A stretch of 64,000 nt of DNA from Puccinia triticina (lineage: Eukaryota > Basidiomycota > Pucciniomycetes > Pucciniales > Pucciniaceae), in the NCBI RefSeq assembly GCF_026914185.1, contig NC_070565.1:4464001-4528000 (forward strand), given 5' to 3'. The translations under genes and the position numbers were made by a program. The notes beneath the pieces were generated by a model that did not search any database, was not told the DNA's origin, and worked only from the letters and a program-made list of their open reading frames with translations. Numbering within the stretch: the first letter of the stretch is position 1; each line of letters begins with the position of its first letter. Positions 24,030-34,029 of the stretch are shown here, one piece after another.

Positions 24030-25250
24030 ACCGCCAGCAAACAGCTGACGTAACCCGGATTTCGTTGCGCTGACAAAATCCAAACTCAAATTCAAACTCG
24101 CGCCCCGGGTGTGTCGTCACCTGTTGTGGATTTCGTCACCTGCCATTCTCAGTGGCAGGTGCAAGAGAGCACCACTCCCTCGATGGCCGGTGCTAACCGG
24201 TCATCGAGGGGACACACACACCTAGCTCCCTTGATGGCCCGTCTGTACCGGCCATCAAGAGGAACACCCTACACCCTCTCGATGGCCAGTCAGTACCGGC
24301 CAGCGAGAGTAAAGCACTATTTATACTCTCGATGGCCGCTACTGACCGGCCATCAAGAGGTGATACACATACCCCTTGATGGCCTGTCAGTACACCGGCC
24401 ATCGAGAGAAAAACACTAAACTCTCGAAGGCCCGTACTGGCCGGTCATCGAGAGCAAAACTCTCTTGGTGATGTGTATACACATCACCCTTGATGGCCCG
24501 TCAGTACTGGCCATTGAGAGGAACATAATACACTCTCGATGGCCTGGACTGATTGGCCATCAAGAGGAAATACACACCCCACTCAATGGCCCATCAGTAC
24601 CGGCCATCAAGAGGAATATACTACACTCTCAATGGCCTGCGCTGACTGGCCATCAAGAGTGAAGCGCTTTGCTCTCAATGACCAGTTGGGTCACTGTGCA
24701 AGATGCGCATGTCCTCTCGATGGCCGATCAGTCCAGGCCATCGAGAGTGTATTATGTTCCTCTTGATGGCCGGTACTGACGGGCCATCAAGGGTGATGTG
24801 TATACACATCGAGAAAAGAGTTTTGCTCTCGATGGCCGGCCAGTACGGGCCATTGAGAGTTTAGTGTTTTCGTCTTGATGGCCGGTGTACTGACAGGCCA
24901 CCAAGGGGTATATGTGTCACCTTTCGATGGCCGGTCAGTAGCGGCCATCAAGAGTGCAAACAGTGCCTTACTCTCGCTGGCCGGTACTGACCGGCCAACG
25001 AGTTAATGTTGTGTGTTCCTCTTGATGGCCGGTCCAGACGGGCCATCAAGGGAGGTGTGTGTGTCCCCTTGATGACCGGTTAGCACCGGCCATCAAGGGA
25101 GTTGTGCTTTTGTCTTGCACCTGCCACTGAGAATGGCAGGTGACAAAATCCACAACAGGTGACGACACACCCGGGGCGCGGGTTTGAATTGGAATCTGGA
25201 TTACGTCAGCGCAACGAAACCCGGATTACGTCACCTGTTTGCTGGCAGTG
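24030..25250. repeat. 1.2-kb near-palindrome built from about 18-19 small hairpins
   Basis: The two halves are reverse complements of each other around a centre near 24690. The outer arms carry ACGTAAYCCGG, CGCGCCCCGGGTGTGTCGTC and ACCTGCCATTCTCAGTGGCA. Between about 24180 and 25100 each half is a string of separate hairpins of 30-36 bases with the consensus CTCTCGATGGCCGGT, a short CAGTA-type loop region and a matching ACCGGCCATCGAGAG. They are spaced by 10-30 bases of AT-rich, non-conserved sequence. Sequence differences between hairpins are often compensated across the stem, or make G:T pairs. No coding frame is conserved. Confidence 0.9.
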
Positions 25251-26006
25251 CAAGGCAGCCATTTCACATTCCTGTATCACGCTTTTATACACTGTATCAA
25301 CCCCCCAAACGATGGTTTGCAATCGGGTTTGCAACAGGTTTTTTTTTCAAGTTTTTTTTTCCTCTCTTCAAAATCAAGTTTTGTTGGACTTTCAAAACCT
25401 CAGGACAAGCCTGAGGTGGTCTTGGCTGGAAGTAAAAAAAAAAAAAAAAATGCCGTGGAACCGACGTGAGCAACAAGCTGACGTGGTCTCCACGCGTGCC
25501 AGGAAGGCACATCGTGGAACCAACGGGGAAAAGTGTGAAGCCCATCGGTTCCACGTGGAACCAACAAGCTTACCAAGGGGTTACTGAGCCGATCCTTGGC
25601 GGCTCCACGGATTACCCTCCTCTTGTCGGTTCCACAAACGGGCGGGGCAGGAAGTACCCCCGCCATGTAGTGTTCGCTATGCAATAGTATACACCCGGGG
25701 AGTCCATCTACGGGGAAATCACGCGGATTCCATGAGGACTCCACGTGGTAGCCGCGCGCAAGGTTGGACCAGGGGCTGCTGGTCCACACGTTCACGTGAC
25801 CTCCACCGAGTGGATCACGGGGGCACCTCGTGATGGCCCCAAGGATCCCACGGATACTTACAGATGTGTACCCGTGGAATCCACATGGCCACGTAGGCGG
25901 GCCTTAAAAATTCAGCAGGAGTAGCTTGTTAAAAACTGTTGCCCGTGGGAGTCGAACTCAGAATCAAGGCAGGGAACATGGATCAGAGGGAGTGCCACAC
26001 AACACA

Positions 26007-26162
26007 CACTACAGGCATGTAGCTGTCGCTGCGGGATGCAGCGTCACCCTGTCGTTGCAAGCCCGCGTGACTGCGCAAGTAGGCGCAGTCACTGCGGCCG
26101 TGACCCCAAATGCAATGTCAGGTGACGCTGCGGGCCGCAACAACACCTATTTGCCCGTAGTG
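26007..26162. mobile_element. CACTA-like mini-element (156 bp), copy A
   Basis: It begins CACTACAGGCATGTAGCTGT and ends CCCGTAGTG, with inverted ends of about 30 bp, and is nearly identical to copy B at 28998-29153. The interior is itself palindromic (GCTGCGGGATGCAGCG facing CGCTGCGGGCCGC). No clear target duplication flanks this copy. Confidence 0.65.
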
Positions 26163-26218
26163 AAAGCCATTTCCACTGCGGGCATCTCGATGTTGCTGCG
26201 GACCGCAGCAACCTCTGA

Positions 26219-26298
26219 CGATTCAGTGGGGATTTGAACCCCGCGCAACAAGTATTGCAGCGACACTTGGCCGGCTGTCCATCAGGCCACCGGGGTAT
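26219..26298 (-). other. tRNA-like sequence with A and B boxes
   Basis: On the minus strand TGGCCTGATGG resembles an A box. About 55 bases later GGGGTTCAAATCCCC gives a B box (GGTTCAAATCC) in a 4-bp T-stem with 7-base loop. A 5-bp anticodon-like stem CAAGT/ACTTG has an 11-base loop. Acceptor pairing is poor. This is best read as a tRNA-derived SINE head or pol III promoter remnant. Confidence 0.45.
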
Positions 26299-26311
26299 GT
26301 ACACACAACGC

Positions 26312-27745
26312 ACCTCTCGATGGCCGGCACAATGACCGGTCACCAAGAGAAGTATGCACTCCTCTTGATGGCTGGCCCAAGGACTGGCCATCAGGAGCAG
26401 TCCTTGTGCCGGCCGTTGAGAGTTGTCCACACTCCTCTCAATGACCAGCATAATGACTGGTCATTGGGAGGAGGAGTCCACACTCCTCTTGATGACCAGC
26501 ACAAGGACCGGTCATCGGGAGGAGGAATCCATACTCCTCTCAATGCCAACACAGGCTGGCGTCGAGAGGAGTACATGCACCTCGATGCCCGGTCTGTGCC
26601 GTCCATCGAGGGAAGTGTGTATGAACTACTCCCAATGACCGGGCTTTGAGCCAGCCACCAAGAGGAGTGCGTACTCCTCTTGGTGACCGGTTGTTGTGCC
26701 GATGTGGTGATTTATATAGGCAAGCGCGGTAGAATGTCCACGTGGGGATAGCGCGGGCGGGGAATGCACAAAGCCGCTCAGGCATGGTGCATTCCAGTGA
26801 CATAAGCACTGAGGATGAGGTCAGGAAAGCACGCTAGGAAAGCTTACGGGAAGTCACGCGCGGATTGGAATGCACAGATTGCGGATTGCGGATTTCGGAT
26901 TGGGTATTCGGATTGGAGCGGAAAAAGACAGGGCTGGACTGCGGCCGGACTACACACGTGGACTGGTAGCAGCGGCGCGTGAGCGGGTGAGCCATGACAG
27001 CTCGAGTGGGTTCCATCAGCGGGTGGAACCGGGGTGAAGGCGGTGGCGAGAGAACGACTGACGGGGGCTAGACGGAGGACGGTGGGAGGGCAAACGTCGG
27101 AGAGGAGCGGAGTCTGGGAAAGTGACGAGCGGGATAGCGGGCGGAGTAGGCGGACTAGTGCGGGAAAGTGTCAGACGTGCGGGATTGGGTGGGAACGGCG
27201 ATGTGTGTGGAGGGCAGGACGGAAGGGTTTTCTGCTCTCTTTTTCATCATCCTATTATATCTTTATCCTAGGGAAGTATGGATTACACTCATCATTATTG
27301 TACTTACAACTACAAACGTACAAGAGTTATTGAGAGATTATCTGTGTTCTTATCTTTATTCAAGAGTTACTTGCGGATTTCTGTGCTTAAGACGTGCAGA
27401 GCTTTATTCACTCGCGGACTATTACGTTGTAGATCAGGCTCAGTAAAGGAGCGCTGAAGTCTAGCAGAGAGTAGCAGTGCGGAGCCGAGTTACCGACAAA
27501 TCACACAGCCCGGACATCAATATTCTTGAAGGAGGCGGTTAGCGGACATTCTTCACCAGCCAACCAGCTTTCATTCTCACACCGGCCATCAAGAGGTGTC
27601 TGTACTCCTCTTGACGCCGGTGTGTGCTGGCATCAAGAGGAGTGTGGACTTCTCCCAATGACCGGTCCATGAGCTGGTCACTGAGAGGAGTGAGAGGAGT
27701 GTGTAATCCTCTCGATGGCCGGCACAAGGACCGGTCATCGAAAGG
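26312..27745. repeat. second hairpin array, interrupted by a solo LTR
   Basis: About eight hairpins lie at 26312-26690 and three at 27575-27745. They are built on the same plan as those at 24180-25100 (CTCTYGATGGCCGG...CCGGYCATCGAGAGG), with more diverged stems and loops such as CACAAGGAC. The array continues seamlessly on either side of the LTR, and one hairpin is split by it. Confidence 0.8.
26691..27580 (+). mobile_element. solo LTR of the Ty3/gypsy element found at 40.5-52.35 kb
   Basis: About 890 bp resembles the reverse complement of the LTR at 40526-41362, from GATGTGGTGATTTATATAGG at the 5' side to CCAGCTTTCATTCTCACA at the 3' side. ACCGG sits at both borders (26686-26690 and 27581-27585), matching a 5-bp target duplication to within a base or two. 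No internal domain remains, so LTR-LTR recombination is likely. The TATA-like ATTTATATAGG near the start fits U3. Confidence 0.8.
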
Positions 27746-27889
27746 TTGTTATGTATGTACTGTGGTGGCCGGCTGTCCAAAGGCAAATCAGCCGGCAATG
27801 TCGCTGCAGCTGACGCTGCATTCTGATATGCAGTGTCATGATGTTGCCGCGGCCCGCAGCAACAGCGAGATGCCTGCAGTGTTTGCATT

Positions 27890-28980
27890 GTTTAATCTCG
27901 CTTCTTTACACGCTGTCAATCCCCCAAACGATGGTTTGCAATTGGGTTTGCGATAGGTTTTTTTGTTAAGTTTTTTTTTCAATTTTTTTTCCTGTCTTTA
28001 AAATCAGGTTTTGTTGGTCTTTCAAAACCTCAGGACCAGCCTGAGGTGGTCTTGGCTGGAAGGAAAAAAAAAGAAAATGCCGTGGAACCAACGTGAGCAA
28101 CGAGCTGACATGGTCTCCGCGCGTGCCAGGAAGGCACATTGTGGAACCAACGGGGAAAAGTGTGAAGCCCATCAGTTCCACATGGAAAAAACCTGTTTCC
28201 TGGAACCGATGAGCTTACGGTTACCGAGCCGATCCTTGTCGGTTCCACGGATTACCTCCCTCTTGTTGGTTCCACAAACGGGCGGGGCAGGAACTACCCC
28301 CGCCGTGTAGCTTTGCGTACTTTCTTGCAAAATGTTGTTAGCAGTTACGCCGCTACAGGCCGCTACGTTACACTAACAAGCGCTAACAACGCTATCTGCT
28401 TTTTCAACACTTAATAGCACTGCTAGCGCCAATAGCGCCGATAGAGGCCCCTTTATTTTGAGGGGAGCCCATTAGCGGTAGCGGGCAATCACCGACCGCT
28501 ATTGAATAAAACCTGTCAGCAGTAGTGTAGTTCCGCTAAGCTAGGCTAAACTGTTGACTGGAAGTACACGGCGGGGGTATTTCCTGCCACGCCCGTCCAT
28601 GGAACCAACGACAGGAGGGTAACCCGTGGAACCGACGAGGATTGGATTGGTAACCCCTTGGTAAGCTCGTCGGTTCCACAAACCGTTTTTTTTTCACCGT
28701 GGAACCGATGGGCTTCACACTTTTCCCCGTCGATTCCACAATGTGCCTTCCTGGCACGCGTGGAGACCACGTCAGCTCGTTTCTCACGTCGGTTCCACGG
28801 CATTTTCTTTTTTTTTTTACTTCCAGCCAAGACCACCTGATCAGGCTGGTCCTGAGGTTTTGAAAGTCCGACAAAACTTGATTTTGAAGAGAGGAAAAAA
28901 ATTGAAAAAAAAACTTACAAAAAACCCTATTGCAAACCATCGTTTGAGGGGTTGATATGGTGTAAAGAAGCAGAGTTCAA
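27890..28980. repeat. large inverted repeat, arms ~430 bp, spacer ~230 bp
   Basis: The left arm (27890-28320) and right arm (28550-28980) are reverse complements. They share CCCCAAACGATGGTTTGCAA, CCTGAGGTGGTCTTGGCTGG and several GGTTCCACGG/CCGTGGAACC words. A third copy of the arm, in left-arm orientation, lies at 25270-25675. The spacer is another block rich in CGCTA/TAGCG words. Poly-A and poly-T runs occur in each arm. Open frames are antisense or by-products. Confidence 0.85.
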
Positions 28981-28997
28981 GAATGTGAAATGGCTGC

Positions 28998-29153
28998 CAC
29001 TACAGGCATGTAGCTGTTGCTGCGGGATGCAGCGTCACCCTGTCGTTGCAAGCCCGCGTGACTGCGCAAGTAGGCGCAGTCACTGCGGCCGCAGCCCCAA
29101 ATTCAATTTCAGGTGACGCTGCAGGCCGCAACAACACCTATTTGCCCGTAGTG
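28998..29153. mobile_element. CACTA-like mini-element (156 bp), copy B
   Basis: It begins CACTACAGGCATGTAGCTGT and ends GCCCGTAGTG. It is flanked by TGC on both sides (28995-28997 and 29154-29156), the 3-bp duplication expected of CACTA transposons. It is the same length as copy A and nearly identical to it. Confidence 0.7.
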
Positions 29154-29871
29154 TGCGTTGTGTGGCACTCCCTCTCATCTGGGCTCCTTGCCCTGATTGT
29201 GAGTTCGAGTCCCACTGGAGACAGTTTTTAACAAGCTGCTTGCGCTGAATTTTTAAGGCCCGCCTACGTGGCCACGTGGATTCCACGGGTACACATCTGT
29301 AAATATCCGTGGAATCCTTGGGGCCATCATGAGGTGCCCCCGTGATCCACTTGGTGGAGATCACGTGAACGTGTGGACCAGCAGCCGCTGGTCCAACCTT
29401 GCGCAGGGGCACTACGGGGAATCCACGAGGATTCCTTGAGATATCCTCGTCGGAGGACTCCCCGGGTGTAGTTTAGTCGCACACCATCGTTGGGACCCCT
29501 GGATTAATTTGAATTTAATTCATCTAAAATCAACGACACCTAACAACACTTATACTTCCTGAAAAACTGTTTGAAGACAAGATTGTTGTTCTAAACAAAC
29601 TCTTTCCATTGATTCTCCTGTTTGAGATGTGTATGCACATAATTGAATATTGATAATATATTCTGGAGCTGCTAGCTGGGTCTCCATTTCCCTTCAAAAA
29701 CTGAACCAAATCAACCTCTGCAGAGGCTTCATATTTGCCGGGAATTCTTCTTCTGTTTTCTTTTTGGAGGTGGAAGCTTCCCTCATTAGATGAGAAAACA
29801 GAATTCTATTCTGATTCACCTTGGGGGTAAAGGCAAGTAAGGTTGCAATAGGACCCCGTCAAGCTTGTAGT

Positions 29872-30620
29872 GCAACAATGGGCCTATACTATACTCTAAT
29901 ATAACCAGGCCTTTCTGTTATTATATAGGTCTGGTTGTACCACCCTATACTAATAACTGTACTAGTATTGGCTCTTGCTGAAATTGGCCCGTATAGTATT
30001 TTGTGGTTTTTCTCTGTAACAAAAAATACAGGTATAGTAACATTTTTTGCCCCTGGTTACCACAATAACGCACTTAAACAGGTGTAAACGTAAGTCAATG
30101 ACATGTGGGCTCCTGATGATTGTACAGGCAAACCATGCCACCTACCTGGTCCTTGCGGCAATAGCAAGGGCTTATTTAGGAACACCAGGTAGGTATTGTT
30201 CGGTTGAGAGATTGTTCTCTGTGGCTGCAGACGTGGTTGTCTGTTCCTTTCAACCACTTCAAAATCCTTTAGCAGCCTTATGTGGCTTTGTGAGGATTTT
30301 TCCCTCTCAGGGGACTTGGCTGAGGCCGGAAAGGCCTTGGGTGCTCTGATCCCCAAGCCCAAGAAATAGATAGATTTTCATCCCTACTGAGTAGTGGTAC
30401 TGGCCACATCTGGCCAGTATAGTATTGAGATTTTTTTTATTTCTTCCTTCATTTGGATATAGTATTTTCAAAAAAAAAAAAAAAAACCTCATGTAATTGG
30501 ATATAGTATTGAAAATTCATTACGGGAAATGGAAAGAACAGTACTGTTATTGGACCAAAAAAAATACAATAACTATTACTATACTATACCAATATCTGTA
30601 TAGTAAAGGCCCATTGTTGC
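29872..30620 (+). mobile_element. hAT transposon remnant with C-terminal transposase fragment
   Basis: The ends GCAACAATGGGCC and GGCCCATTGTTGC are inverted. Between them a short coding remnant (about 30110-30260) reads YLVLAAIARAYLGTPGRYCS then VERLFSVAADV, the dimerisation (hATC) region of Ac-like transposases. TATAGTATTGG-type words recur near both ends. The rest of the transposase is missing. No clear 8-bp duplication was seen. Confidence 0.65.
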
Positions 30621-32299
30621 TAGACACATTTGTGTAAAAGCCTGTGAAATTTTTACTCTGAAACCAGTTTAGCTCTTGTTTTTATGGGGGAACCCCAGTT
30701 TTTGAAACCACCTTATATTATGTCAGTTCATATGTTTTTTTTTCTTGAAATTTGGCAAAGCAGATTTGAAACAAGCTGAGCAAGTAACATTTTTACACAG
30801 TTTTGGAACTTGGGATTGCTTTTTTCATTGTGGTAGGGAAGGACATTTCTTTTGCTGTAAACTTCTGGTTTATGACTTGGTGAGGAGGAGATTCAAAAAA
30901 TAGAAGCCAAAAATAGCAGGTCTAGGTTGGTTAGTGGAGGTTGCTGTTCATTGGATGCAAGCAAAATTATGCTCATGATGTTGTGCATCCAAATTTGAAA
31001 CATCATAGGTAAGTATGTCATTTTATTCTTTCAATCAAGAAACTGGATTGAAATGCGCTACATCAGTATATTCCAGAAAAAAAACTCAATAATACATGTT
31101 TTGAAACCAATTTCACAGGTTTTTAGTAAGTACTTATCAAAAAATTGCCTTTTGAAACAATTTACATACTAGGGCTGTCTAGACGTAGGTGCTTGCCGTG
31201 GTCCTGTTGCAATTCTGTCAACTCTGGGCGAAAATTTTGATCAGCCTGATGGATCCTTTGCTTGCATCTCAGTTCACAGGCCTTTGACTCAGCCGAAGTG
31301 TACTCAGTGAGCAAGTCTTGTCTGCTCCGCTAGGCAGCACTTTTCAAAAGACTGCGCTTGCAATTGATTGAATATGCAAACCCATCAGCCCCTCAGTTGC
31401 TTGAAAAGCGGGACCCCAAGCCAAGTCAACAGCTCTATTCAATGGGCTAATTTAATAGCACTGTTTTTCTTGCATTTTTAATCATTATCTTGCAATGTTT
31501 TTCAACCTTGTCATGAGATTGACCTGAATGATGTTTGAAAATCTTATGATAAAATGTGTAGTGTTACAGCTGACACGTAAACTGGCCTGACATGGGCACC
31601 TGCAGGGTTGATGGCTGGTGCACCAGAAAAATCCTGCTGGAACCATGGACCGCAGAAAGCTTTCTGCAACCTGCGGGTTGTGACTTATAGACATCTGTTG
31701 AGACCACCGGAGTCTGACCCTTTTGATACGCACGATCAGCAGCTTGGATAGATATGTACCCAAACAACACTGTGGTGTGGGGATTGAACCGAGCGATGTC
31801 TCTAAAACGGTTGCCAGAACGCAGCACTTCTGAACTGCCACGAAATATGGTGCTTCCCAGCGTCAACTTGTTCGTGATCGTCACAGGGCGTGTTCTACAT
31901 GTATTACCGCGGCGGTTGCCAGGCACATGGTGTGTCGTCGGGGCTGCGTAGATGTTTACGTAGAAGGTCGATTTGTTACATCTTTCGACCCCATGAGGTG
32001 ATTGCTTGTTGAGGGAGCCGCGGTGATCTAAAGGGGTGGTCGGGGGGGATTGTAGGCTGTTTTTTTATGTATGTATTTATGTATTTGCCGGCATGTGAGC
32101 ACCAGGCCGAGTTTTATGGGTTTACACATGTCAGCCCTCTCTAAGCCGATAGCTGCATGCGTCTTTAAAACGGTCACATGAGTCTCCGCTGCTGCTCTCG
32201 CCGCTCGGTCAGGCTCAGTCTGCCCTGTTGACCACCCCCCAGCTCACGCCAACTTCCCAGCACACACCCCGCACTACCACCCCCCATCCAGCATCGGAG
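30621..32299. other. intergenic region upstream of the RhoGAP gene
   Basis: No gene recognised. At about 31770-31835 the minus strand has TGGCAGTTCAGAAGTGC followed by CGGTTCAATCCCCAC, A- and B-box-like words of another tRNA-derived sequence. A TATGTATTTATG run lies near 32070. Confidence 0.4.
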
Positions 32300-34029
32300 A
32301 TGTCTTCTGCTCTCTCAGAGATCCAAGCCCACCACCAGCCAGCCACCAAGCAGCGATGGTGGAAAGTGCCACTCTTCAACCACAGACACCACGCCGACTC
32401 TCCAAGCCACCACCCGCCACCAACCGCAGACCAATACTCCTCCTCAAGGACCCTCCCTCACCAGCACCACCACCACCAGCAGCAGAACCAGCCCAACAAG
32501 ATATTTGGGTGCAAACTAGAGGACTCCTTGCAGTCAGCCTCAGTCGCCATCTCGATGATCGGGGCGGATAAGAAGGCATACATCTACGGCTTCATCCCAG
32601 TCGTCGTCGCAAAGTGTGGCCTGTATCTCAAGGAGAAGGGCACCGAGGTAGAAGGCATCTTCAGGATCTCAGGCTCAACTAAACGAATGAAAGAACTCCA
32701 GGCTATCTTCGAGGAAACCCCGTTCTATGGAAAAGATCTCGACTGGAGATCATCCCACTCCTCTCTCAACCAAAATCCGCTCCAACCCCCTCAGATTGAC
32801 AACGATAACCATTCATTAGATGACTTCCAGAAACCTTATTTCTCGATACACGATGCTGCCAACGTACTCAGGCGATATCTGATGTGTCTCCCCGTGGGTA
32901 TCCTGATCTCTGGGTTGCTTCTTCCATCTTGGTTTGGATCATCAAACTGACCTATCTGCTTTCACACACATATTATCATCCAGGAGCCCCTGATATCCCA
33001 ACCCATGTATGAGGACCTAAAAGGAGTTTTGGCGAAGTTCGAAGGGGATCAACCAAAACAAATCAAACTGTTCAAATCTCTAATCTCAACCCTCAGTCCA
33101 TCCGGGCAATATCTCCTACTCTATCTCTTAGATCTCCTAGCGGTCTTTGCCAACCGATGTGACAAAAATCTGATGACGGCGAACAACCTGGCAGTAGTCT
33201 TTCAACCTGCACTCTGTCCAGCCAACCCGACGACGACCGACAAACTCAATAAGATCATCTATGCCCAACGTCAACCCCCACCACCCCCCACAGCATCCGG
33301 CGAACCACAACCACAATCAGCTATCCAACAGGAGTCATTACTCGAACAAGAATCGATAATGAAGGAAGTCAAACAAGCTCAGGCAGTACTCGAGTTCATG
33401 ATCCTCAACCAAAACCACTTCGTCATCGGTCTTCGGCCCCAGACCAAGCCCACCAATCCGCGCCACTCGATCCTAGGAGGCTTAGGAAACGAGAAGACTT
33501 CACACGTCAGTCAAGTGTCATGACATTAGATATTCTCCCAAGGGGAAAAAAAAAGAAAGAAAGAAAGAAAGAAAGAAAGAAAAGAAAAATTAGAAGCTGG
33601 CAGGAGAGAGACAGAAGCAGCTGATCTCACGTTCGAAAATCATCCTGCCAGGATAGATCAAGTGTTCATATCTGGGCGAGTGACGACGAGCGATCGCCAT
33701 CCCATCCTCCCTCGACCCCCCGACCGACGAGTTGCCAGAGCCGGCCCCACTCGAAAGACCCGCTCATCGGCCTCCGGACCAGCGACATCAAACGCAGCCA
33801 CACCCTGCCCAGCAACAATCCGAGCCCGAAACCCAACAAGAAGTGGAGCCAGTTGATGGACCAGGCCGTCGGCAGCCGTCAGTCCCCTCCTTCCTTCCCC
33901 TCCTCCACCCTCCCTCCTTCCTTAGCTCAAACATTCTCGTCCTCCGTCTCTCAGCCGTCCCATCTCATTCGGATCAGCCCCCACCCCAGTACGACCCTCC
34001 TCAAAACACAGACAGACCTATGGCCGTGA
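32300..34029 (+). CDS. RhoGAP domain protein (3 exons, 497 aa model)
   Basis: Exons are 32300-32893, 32984-33505 and 33652-34029. The N-terminus is low-complexity (His/Pro/Gln-rich). The RhoGAP domain starts near residue 75 (IFGCKLEDSLQSASVAI). The arginine finger is in EGIFRISGS. Exon 1 joins exon 2 exactly at LPEPLI, the conserved RhoGAP helix. NKNLMTANNLAVVFQPALC-type sequence supplies the second conserved block (TANNLAVVFQP). Such proteins stimulate GTP hydrolysis by Rho/Cdc42-type GTPases and control polarity and wall synthesis; the Sac7-like fungal group is the nearest guess. The second intron (GTCAGT...CTGCCAG) is proposed because the downstream frame stays open for 125 codons and contains KRSHTLPSNNP, like the tails of fungal RhoGAPs. 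Without it the protein would stop at 33523 (377 aa). The start is the first in-frame ATG. Confidence 0.85.
33549..33586 (+). repeat. (GAAA)n microsatellite in the RhoGAP gene
   Basis: About nine GAAA units lie inside the proposed second intron of the RhoGAP gene, or just after its stop if that intron is not used. Confidence 0.9.

Larger units (their letters stand above)
25690..29470. mobile_element. composite element with ~310-bp inverted terminal modules
   Basis: The left end TACACCCGGGG (25690) and right end CCCCGGGTGTA (29470) face each other. The flanking 310 bp at 25690-26000 and 29160-29470 are reverse complements. Inside are two CACTA-like palindromes (26007-26162, 28998-29153), a hairpin array split by a solo LTR, and a 430-bp inverted pair (27890-28320 and 28550-28980). 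No transposase frame is present. It may be a foldback-type transposon or the product of repeated inverted duplication. No target duplication was resolved. Confidence 0.6.

Noticed and set aside
24180..25100. CRISPR-like repeat array
   Set aside because: Units are variable hairpins in mirrored orientation, linkers are short and not spacer-like, there are no cas genes, and the context is eukaryotic.
26219..26298. Functional tRNA gene
   Set aside because: Acceptor stem does not pair and the anticodon loop is too long. Kept only as a tRNA-like feature.
29872..30620. Complete hAT transposon
   Set aside because: Only the dimerisation region of the transposase remains, and no 8-bp duplication was found.
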